Positions 11,654 to 19,525 of a DNA stretch of 24,211 nt are shown here, piece by piece. Below the pieces are notes generated by a model, which worked only from the letters and a program-made list of their open reading frames with translations, ran no database searches and was not told where the DNA came from. A program made the translations under genes and the position numbers. How positions within the stretch are numbered: the first letter of the stretch is position 1; the number at the start of each line of letters is the position of its first letter. Location: positions 1 to 24,211 of the forward strand of contig JALMLS010000101.1 in NCBI GenBank assembly GCA_038496445.1. Reading direction: 5' to 3'. Origin of the DNA: Trichosphaerium sp. ATCC 40318. Lineage: Eukaryota; Discosea; Flabellinia; Trichosidae.

Positions 11654-12900
11654 TTAGAATGTTACATCTTTACCAGGTACACCGTCACACATTGAAATAT
11701 CGTCTGTGGATCCTTTATTCATGCCAAATTCAGCGGTACTATATCTAGAGAAAAAACAAGGAGTTAAAAGCAAGTCAAATAACAGAAGTTTAGTTTTGCA
11801 AGTTTTTTTTAAATTTTCATTTCTAAATGTACCTTTCACACTGTTTGAATGCGGATGGCCAATAGGCAATATAGATCCTTACTTGGCGATTATCACTTCC
11901 TTTAAAGTTTGTTTTTGGGTCAAGACAATTATCAGTCATTTGCAATAGGTGCTTCGTGAGTGCCCTTTTATGTAAAATTAATCACGTGTGGAAAAAAAAA
12001 GTAAAAATAGAACAAGTTTCGTCGTTTGTCTCTACAGGTACTTACGCATTTGAATTGATTTGCGATATACGCCAGAAGTATTCATTATGATTATTAAAAG
12101 GTATTCTAGCGACAATACCAGCTTTGACATGGTTGAGGTAGTCAGCTGCCAAGCGAATAAAAGCCTCCGTTTGCGTGATTTGGTTTGCAAAAGCGTTTCT
12201 GATAAGTCCTTGGAGAAGCTCGCGATCACCTTTGTTAGATAACTTTACATGGCTAGATATCTTATGCTTCTTCCAAAATGCTTTTGTGTAAGCCCACAAT
12301 CCATTAGTTAAAGCTATGCTTGCATCAGGGTATGACAAAGCCTAAAATGTCGTTTTAGTTTCTGATAAAACAAAACACTTGTTTTCTTGGTTCTGAATTG
12401 AACAGTAAATTCCAAAATACCTCGGTAATGAGCAAAGAGTATTAATGGTTCAAAAAAAAGATTCCATGTCAAAATAAAAAATAGGTTGAGGTCTCAATTG
12501 AGCTTTCTCTGTCAGAAGAAAATTGCTTTTTCTTGTTAATGTTATTTTTATCACGTGCCCGCGAGGCGATAAAATCCTTCCATGATACAGATCCTATGCT
12601 GCTATTTTTTCCTTCGCTCGTAACAAGGGTTATACCATCGTTTAAAAGGTCAATTGCGAAAGCTATTTCGGACCCAATGGCAGGAAGGCCTTCAACAAGT
12701 TTAAGAAATATTTTAAAGATAAATTCGAAGGGACTCTCTGATGGTGCTGGGTCACTCTCGGACATTATAGCTTGAAACGCTATTAAATTAGCTACATCAA
12801 ACTGATAAGCATCCTTGAAAGGTTTACTAACGTAAGTAAGCAACAAAACAACCGAAATAATCAAGCACAAAGCAAGAAACCTCAAAATCTTTTTTGACAT
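11654..12900 (-). CDS. Unknown membrane-anchored or secreted protein (Y)
   Basis: No family recognised. The start is ATG at 12900-12898 (an in-frame ATG lies at 12915), opening with MSKKILRFLALCLIISVVLLL, a signal peptide or anchor. The 3' exons are well supported by phase: 12341-12046, 11964-11833 and 11744-11654, ending GVPGKDVTF. The first exon is uncertain at its end: coding character continues through SVSWKDFIASRARD to about 12550, but the only decent phase-0 donor into the next exon is at 12588/12587 (GTATCA), inside that stretch. The encoded chain is largely helical (FIFKIFLKLVEGLPAIGSEI; LLQGLIRNAFANQITQTEAF) with a few cysteines near the C-terminus. The gene converges with RCC1-A and lies 38 bases downstream of a similar gene (X), suggesting tandem duplication. 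Confidence 0.65.
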
Positions 12901-12937
12901 TGTCAAAAAAAACAAAAAAAAAAGGCAACTGTTTCAA

Positions 12938-13324
12938 TCAAAGAGTACTCTTTGTAGAAACGTTATCTTTTGAGAAAATGGACTTGAAGACTAGGGGGAA
13001 ATGTTTCTCCACGTACAGGAAAAAACCACTGAAAAATTCATCGATATCAAAGCTTTCCTTTGATTGCATCATACTAAGCACTCTATATAATGTTTCGTTC
13101 TTTAAATTCTGTTCGCTTTTTATCATAGACGAAGTATTAGAACAAGTAGCAGGTCCAGGCCAATTAATCCCCTTTAGGTTTCCAACACGTGCGTTATAAA
13201 AAAAGTGTCAGAGCGTTAATTTAGGACGAAGTAATTTTGTTCCTAATGGTTTAAACTAGAAGGTACCTGAGAAAGCCGAAAGAGCGAAAAGACATAAAAC
13301 AATACCAAGAGTTGAGGTTTTCAT
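12938..13324 (-). CDS. Short secreted protein (X), possible truncated paralogue of Y
   Basis: Exon 1, 13324-13267, encodes a clean signal peptide (MKTSTLGIVLCLFALSAFS) ending at CAG|GTACCT in phase 1. The second segment is open to TGA at 12940-12938 and begins NWPGPATCSNTSSMIK. The only AG acceptor, at 13173-13172, leaves GGG before the ATT codon, one base too many for the phase. Either this is a real frameshift or a G-run length error. The stretch DEFFSGFFLYVEKHFPLVFKSI resembles FEFIFKIFLKLVEGLPAIGSEI of gene Y in hydrophobic spacing. The function is unknown. The gene is much shorter than Y, so it may be a decaying duplicate. Confidence 0.45.
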
Positions 13325-14624
13325 TTGGGTAAAGAGTTGTAGTTGAACGACGTGTTAAGTTAAGTCATTTTACTTTTTGATTTGCTTGGCCTGCTTACCT
13401 TTACAATCTCAGCCAACTACAATACCAACAAGCTGTAAGCGTATGAGCAACTTTTTTCCTGACACAACCAAAAAAAAAAGCAAAAGGTATGGTGTAACTA
13501 ACGCTTTTACTACCTTTCAAATTCCCAGTAAAACGGCCAAGCCCTTTTTTTTGACTGGTGCCTGTTTAGTTCACATTCTCTTGCACATGCTCTGAATATA
13601 ATATGAATGAAGATGTGGAACATTTCAAGCGTTTGGTTGGACTGAACAAGACTGTCAATATCGAAGGACACAATAGGCAACAACAACAACAATGGCGAGT
13701 AGCAATCAAAACATCCCCTCACCTAAAATCCTTTTCTTTTTCTTGTAAAAATTATTTCTTTATTTTTCCTTCAAACTCATTTGCAATTCACACGAGTGTT
13801 CTTAAATGTAGAATAAATCCGCTCGCATGGCTACGCTAGAGCCACCAAAGACTGAGCGTCTTTCCTCCCAAGCGCGTCTCCCTTATATTGACAACGTTGT
13901 CCAATCTAATTTAAGTTAATTGCAGCACTACAGCAAACTGTCCCTAGCGTATGTGCCGTTGATTACACATTGTTTGGTATCTTGTACTCCATCTAGATTA
14001 CCATTAGCATTAATGCCCTCACGTGATTTTTATCAAACTGAGATAACAACCAAAAAACCAAGGACATCTATTTCAATCTTCGGTGTTTGAACAAAGAGGA
14101 CCAATTAGTAGTCCATCAACAAACAAACTATTTTCCAAGCAGAAAACACCCACTCCTCCTAGTGGAAACGTTGCTTTATTCAATTTTGTTTATTTCCCTT
14201 CTAAAAAACAAGATGTCTTTGTACTCGCAATCTTGTTATGTAAGTAAACTGCACACTCTGAGGATGAGCTATTTGCAAAGGGGAAAATGTTTCTTTCTTC
14301 CCAAGACTGCTTATTAGTCAAAGGACTTGTCTAATTGGCTTTTCATAAAATGTGATTGCTTAGGCAATATGTAATCAACGGGTCCTGTACAAAAAGCGTG
14401 TTGTTGACGTACAAACAACTTCAAATAGCTACTACCAAACATGCTACGGATGCATTTCAATCAAAAGGAATAGTACACGTGGTAGTGATAGTATAAGGAG
14501 AGCATGTAAACAAAAAGATTGTCGATATTCTCATTTTTTGCATCATCACGTAAAGCATTCAGTACATTGTACAAACATAGAGAGATTTGCCTGTCAAATA
14601 CCTACAGTATTTAAATACACATTA
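13325..14624. other. 1.3-kb intergenic region with weak coding traces only
   Basis: Presumed promoters of gene X and RCC1-B. There is a CAACAACAACAACAA run at about 13679-13693 inside a 78-codon frame starting ATG 13603. An 88-codon frame at 13827-14090 begins MATLEPPKTERLSSQ but has an internal TAA. A possible two-exon mini-ORF starts at 14213 with intron 14240-14317 (GTAAGT...TTAG). CACGTG occurs at 14020 and 14476. None of these is strong enough to call as a gene. Confidence 0.4.
13827..14090 (+). pseudogene. Possible decayed small gene (weak)
   Basis: The ATG at 13827 opens MATLEPPKTERLSSQARLPY and runs 30 codons to TAA at 13917-13919. The same frame then stays open for another 56 codons to TGA at 14088-14090. 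A single stop in an otherwise protein-like frame may mark a decayed gene, but chance is a serious alternative at this base composition. No family recognised. Confidence 0.15.
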
Positions 14625-16429
14625 ATGGCAGAACCACAACATTTAGAGGTTGGATTACAATATAATAACCGTTTGGCCACTGGTTATGAACATTCAATGG
14701 TAATCGCAGGGGATGGCTTCATTTACACGTGGGGACTAAACGATGAGCGCCAATTGGGCAATACAGACGAAAGAAAGAGTTCTATCGCAAGACCAATAAA
14801 TCACTCATAAATATCGTCTGTATTGCTGCTGGATGGCGCCATAGCCTTGCAGTTGGTTCAAATGGGGCCGTTTATGCATGGGGCTTTAATAAATACGGTG
14901 AATTGGGTCTGGGTCACTTTACATCACCTGTTTCGTCACCAACACGTGTTCCAAATCTCACCAAAATCACTCAAGTCACTGCCTATCATGTGAGTATGGC
15001 GTTATCACAATCAGGTCATGTCTACTCTTGGGGAGACAACAGATTTCATGGATTGGGTCATTCACTTGACAGGTGGTGGGGTTTAACTGACAAACATAAA
15101 GTTTCATCACCAGTGGTTATTCCAAACCTTAAGAATGTTCAAAAAATTGAAACTAATACATCTGTAAGTGGAGCAATGACATCAACAGGTCATGTCTTTC
15201 TTTGGGGAACAACAAAAGATGAAGCAAAAGATAAAGCATTATTCTTGAATCCAAAGACAATTTCACGTGTTCCAAACATTGAAGATGCCACTGATATTGC
15301 CATTGGTGAAAAGCATGTGCTTGTTCTCCTCAAGTCAGGACAAGTATTTTCTTTTGGATACAACTACAATGGGTGTCTTGGATTGGGTATTGATGACACA
15401 TATGGTCAAGGTATCATCAAAGGACTCAATAACATCGTATCTGTCCATGCTGGTTTTTGGTCATCATTTGCGATTGATGATGAAGGTTGTTTGTTTGGTT
15501 GGGGTAAAGGAAAATGGATTGATTCGTTCTCATCAAACAAACCATTAAAATTACCTGGAAAATATCTTGAGTTTGCCAATAAAGTATGTCATTACTTGGC
15601 AATATCTCATGATTTCAGATTGGTTACAAGTGGTAATAATAGTTATGGAGAATCTTCACCACAAGAATTGATGTTCAACAATCACAAAAAGGTACTTTGT
15701 CATATATCTGTCTGCTTCTATTTCTATTTATTTGACGCATTATTAAGCAAGCTCACTTTAAACACCGAAACACTGAGGTCAATAAAACAGGCATAGATAA
15801 AGATGATATAAAAGAAGACAAAGACAAGTACTTATCAAAAGCTGTGATTGATACCGATCGTGATTACACCAAGTTTGGAGATGCTCCTGAACATCTTGAT
15901 ATGATTCAAGATGCCTTTGAAGCCTTAAAAATACGCCCAAATCAAGAAGAATACATTAAAGACGTAAGTATATAATACAATCCAAAAATAACTTACAAAT
16001 TTGTTAGATTGGAATTACTCTACCACCTCATGAAACCAGAGTAAGATCGCCGTATGATCTACCTCAAAAATCATGGATAGATAAACCTCATATTTCTGTG
16101 GTAAGCACCAACAAGGTACATGTTGATTCTTAAAACATTTAAATGTTTTGTTGAAAGAAAAGTAACCATTTTAGGCGCTATTTGCTCAACCAGAGGCTCA
16201 ATCAATCGATCCTTCTCTTCAACCAATGCAACCTGAAATCATTGGCTTGGATTGGGCAATATCACTTGCAAGGTTTATTGCAAGTGAGCGAGCACAGGAA
16301 CTTGGTTCATTGATGAATGAATTACGCATTAAACCCAATGACATTGACCAAGACATCTTAATTGAACTTGGCTTCAATTTGAAGGAACGTATCAGGGTCA
16401 CCAAAGCCAAGCGCAAGAACCTCATTTGA
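14625..16429 (+). pseudogene. RCC1-SAM gene, copy B, with a 1-base frameshift in the propeller
   Basis: Exons 14625-15691, 15748-15963, 16008-16115 and 16175-16429 match copy A intron for intron. After ARPI in the first blades, copy A has AAAGCCACTC where B has AAATCACTC: one base is lost near 14801-14802 and TAA follows at 14808-14810. The remaining blades, linker and SAM-like domain stay open in the shifted frame to TGA at 16429. The rest of exon 1, all splice sites and the C-terminal domain look healthy, so the break is recent, or a sequence error, or the gene is used from a downstream start. The SAM-like domain (WAISLARFIASERAQELG) is more diverged from A than C's is. B has a longer insert (DRWWGLTDKHK) in blade 3. 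Confidence 0.85.
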
Positions 16430-16455
16430 ACTGATACAAGAATACTGTAGTTTAG

Positions 16456-16461
16456 AATAAA
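16456..16461 (+). terminator. Polyadenylation signal of RCC1-SAM gene B
   Basis: AATAAA lies 27 bases after the stop of gene B. Confidence 0.5.
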
Positions 16462-16832
16462 TATTTTTCTTTAAACGTGACAAGTTCTATTAATAGCGTT
16501 ATGGCAACATGGCCTGCAACACCAGCTACCAGTACAATCAAATACCAATATGAAACGAAGTAGGAAGATGCAGTGAAGTTGCTCTGCAATGAAAAAGAAT
16601 GATAGCATATTCAATTGCAGCGTGTGATATTCTGCACTATTTTTATACAACTGAACGAAATCTAATTAAAAAGCAAACTAAGCACCTCATCATGGTAAAA
16701 TTAAATACATGTGGTAGTTGTTTATTCTCTTTAAACACAGAAATATTGTCATATTAACAGGCAGATTACCCCACGTGAAAAATAGGCAGGTCAACATAAA
16801 AGAATGAACAAACCACTTTGGATAGCCACAGT

Positions 16833-16838
16833 TTTATT
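16833..16838 (-). terminator. Polyadenylation signal of the fucosyltransferase-like gene
   Basis: AATAAA on the minus strand, 66 bases after the stop at 16905. Confidence 0.45.
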
Positions 16839-16904
16839 GGCTTGATATGATATAGTTACATTAGTTACTGTTGATCAATAGGATGCGACATGTTATTCTA
16901 GTCT

Positions 16905-19141
16905 TTACTGCCAATTCAACTCACGTGTGTCAAAACTCAAACCAGGCCATCCTTTATCATCATGAACGCTATGATGTGGCATAACATAGCCATACTTTGC
17001 ATAGCTAAGTAGAAATGGTAACTTTGCAAAGTTACTTCTAAATGTGCCAACCCATCCATCGCAATCGCTCATCATTATCATATTCGCAATAACTTGTATA
17101 GTGGGTAAATGACCTGAAACAAAAAAATAAGAGTCACATAATACTAGTAGCAGAGAAAACGAACAAACAAAACCAGTTGACTAAAAAGAGACCAAAAAAA
17201 AAAAAAGAATGTCTACGAGCTTCAGGTGCAGAAAAATATTGCTACGTTCAGAAAATACTATCCAAGAATGCGCAGGGTGTAAAACTTTGCGCATCCTTAA
17301 GCGTATGAAGCATACAACAAGTTCAACTACGGCACACTGGAACACTTAAAAATGACAAGAAAAAATATGGAAAAAGCGTAAGATCCTACTTGCTTACGCA
17401 AGACAGATGGTAAATTTAAGTAGATTACCTAGATGTTTATATTGCTCTACAAGCTGAGACCCTCTGATATTTTTTCTCGGTTCCTCATTGTATATAACAT
17501 CATAGCTTGTTGAATTTTTCATTACTTCAATAACTTCAGGATCATCTGTTGCTAAAAAAATCCTATTGACATGCTGTCCTTTCGTTTTGTTGAAATGCTT
17601 TTGTAGCTTTGTAATACCATTAATAAACCCTTCTATAGGATGAAGCTTATTCTCAGTATATCCATCACCATGACGTATATGTAAACAAATCAAAGGATGT
17701 TGCCATTTAATTTTTTTTCGAATGTCCATTACTACCTCCATAACCTCAGGAAGTGGTTGCCACACGAAATGAAGAACCTGTGCATAGTACCAAAGAAGAC
17801 CTCTAGATTTTAAAACATTATCAGTTTCAAGCGAGTACATTACAACAGAGTTAAAAAAAACACATGATTGGTTTCGTTCATCACGTGATTTCGAAGAAAC
17901 ATGACACGTTTAATTTTTTTGGTTTGCTTTTGGCGTACCTCTTCGTTTTGCCAAACTTAGTTGTAGGTTTAGTGATAACAGGCGAATCAGGACGGAATAT
18001 ATCATACTTATCTTCACTTGTATTCAACTTAGAAACAAATGAGGGACAAATAGTGAATTGATTAAAGAAGCAGTCAAAGGTTTGCTTTGGGCATAATGAC
18101 ACGTGGGCATATTGAGATAAGCTACCACGCTGAAGTGAAATAGTTCTATTACTCTCAAAAGAGGATACCATAGAAGTAACCTAAGCGCAATTAAACATAA
18201 TCAAGTACATTGATTTCATGGCCTTTCACTGACTGGAACTTTTTGAGTTCAGCTTTTAAACACGTAAATTAATTCCCGTCTTACCACGCGCCACATGTCT
18301 GCGCCAAGCCCTCCCCATCTTGGAGCAATTTGCAATAAGCGATTGCACTTTGATTCCATTTGATAATTCCAAAGCCATTGTTGCATTTTCCACTTTTCCT
18401 CGCTTTCAATATAATCCTTTTCAGTTTGTATCCATGTTGTGTAGTGACCTTATATCGAAGTTAAGTAAAAAAATCCACTTCAAGAATATATGTGTGGTTG
18501 ACACGGAATAGCGCCAATATTATTCAACGCAACATGGATCTTTTCGTGAAATCACGTGTGCATCGTTAACATCCTTACAGGGTTTTTTTTCGCCAATGAG
18601 GTGTATTTTGAGCCTGGATGATAAAGCAATGGTGCAACGTCACAACAAAGATATGCTTTAGAGCTAGAAATAATAGTGCTATCCCGAGTCAACCACTAAA
18701 TCCTTTCAGCGAGTTTCTCTATTTTTTTTTCAAGCAACACAAAGAGAAACTCCGAGAGTTTTATTCAAATAAGCCTGTCACGTGTTTGTAATAGGTAAAC
18801 GTACTTATAAAATCAGCGTTTCCTACATCACGTCACTATCCAGAGATATTAATTGAAAAATACTTACCAGACGCTTTTAGTATAGGATTATCGCGCTCCC
18901 ACGTGATTTTATGTTTGTCGAAGCTTTCTTCCGTTGTTTTTTCTGTTGTATCACGTAAATTAACATCACGTGGTTCTTCGACGCTGGTATCATCTATTCC
19001 AGCGATTTTATCATCTATAGGCTCTACTATGACGAGTATTGGGTTGTTTTCTGTTATAAGAGATGCGTAATTGATTAGAAACACTGTGACAAGGCCTACA
19101 GAAGCAAGGGTGATGATAGTCTTAGTACGCGCCATTGCCAA
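16905..19141 (-). CDS. GT23-like (FUT8-type) fucosyltransferase, type II membrane protein
   Basis: Five exons, 19141-18868, 18448-18285, 18180-17939, 17802-17429 and 17113-16905, join in phase to 420 residues. The start ATG opens MAMARTKTIITLASVGLVTV, a short cytoplasmic tail plus one membrane anchor, as in Golgi glycosyltransferases. A Ser/Thr/Glu/Asp stem follows to about residue 90. The catalytic part shows RWGGLGADMWRV near 135-146, the donor-binding-type motif HIRHGD at 268-272/273 followed by KLHPIEGFI, then IFLATDDPEVI and a C-terminal MSDCDGWVGTFRSNFAKL. These match the order of GT23 alpha-1,6-fucosyltransferase motifs (HxRRxD, HPIE, LATDD). The second Arg of the usual HxRR is His here. 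Compared with animal FUT8 (about 575 residues) it is short and lacks the SH3 domain. The first intron is 419 nt and intron 17114-17428 is 315 nt; I see no gene in either. Confidence 0.88.
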
Positions 19142-19525
19142 TGCCCACGTGGCGACTGAAGACAGAAAGCGAACTTAATCATATAGCACTACCCATTTAA
19201 GCCATGAGCTCTGAAACAAGTGCTACTTGGTCCTTCATCTTATAAGAATTGCGTGGTATCCATGTACTGTTTCACCTGTGGAGATTTGTGAATACAAATA
19301 TTGGCGAAGCTGAAACGTAACTAGGGAAATGTCAAACAAAATAAGGAAAAATCCACAGCCGCACAACAAGTGCTTACATCCATTGCCAAAGAAGCTTGTA
19401 AATACAAGCTTCAGCCCAAAATAGCTTTTACTACATCAACAAGAAGGAATTTAAGGATAGGTAAAAACTTGTTGACCAACACTATGACTTGCTATCAAGT
19501 AGTATTTGCAACGGGTTTTTTTTAT
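19142..19525. other. Intergenic between two same-strand genes
   Basis: Presumed promoter of the fucosyltransferase gene. A CACGTG sits 5 bases before its ATG (19146-19151), and a perfect 10-2-10 inverted repeat is at 19391-19412. No gene seen. Confidence 0.4.
19391..19412. repeat. Perfect inverted repeat, 10-bp arms
   Basis: GAAGCTTGTA, then AA, then TACAAGCTTC. It lies about 250 bases upstream of the fucosyltransferase start. Confidence 0.8.

Larger units (their letters stand above)
16430..16904. other. Intergenic between convergent genes, with one exon-like minus-strand stretch
   Basis: Holds the 3' ends of RCC1-B (+) and the fucosyltransferase (-), whose AATAAA is on the minus strand at 16833-16838. 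At 16583-16452 (-) a 44-codon frame follows a good acceptor (TTTTTCATTGCAG) and reads YWYLIVLVAGVAGHVAITLL, a membrane-like segment ending in TAA. I found no phase-0 upstream exon with an ATG, so I do not call a gene. Confidence 0.35.

Noticed and set aside
11654-12900. Insecticidal crystal-toxin-like helical domain in gene Y
   Set aside because: Only a vague hydrophobic-helix resemblance can be seen by eye. No diagnostic motif is present, so no toxin function is called.
14903-15796. Reading RCC1 copy B as a separate gene starting inside the second blade
   Set aside because: There is no ATG at that point, the upstream sequence is clearly the same gene one frame away, and the frame also runs through the first intron to a false stop.
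16905-19141. Plus-strand open frames within the fucosyltransferase and RCC1-C regions
   Set aside because: They are antisense shadows of exons confirmed by family motifs on the other strand.
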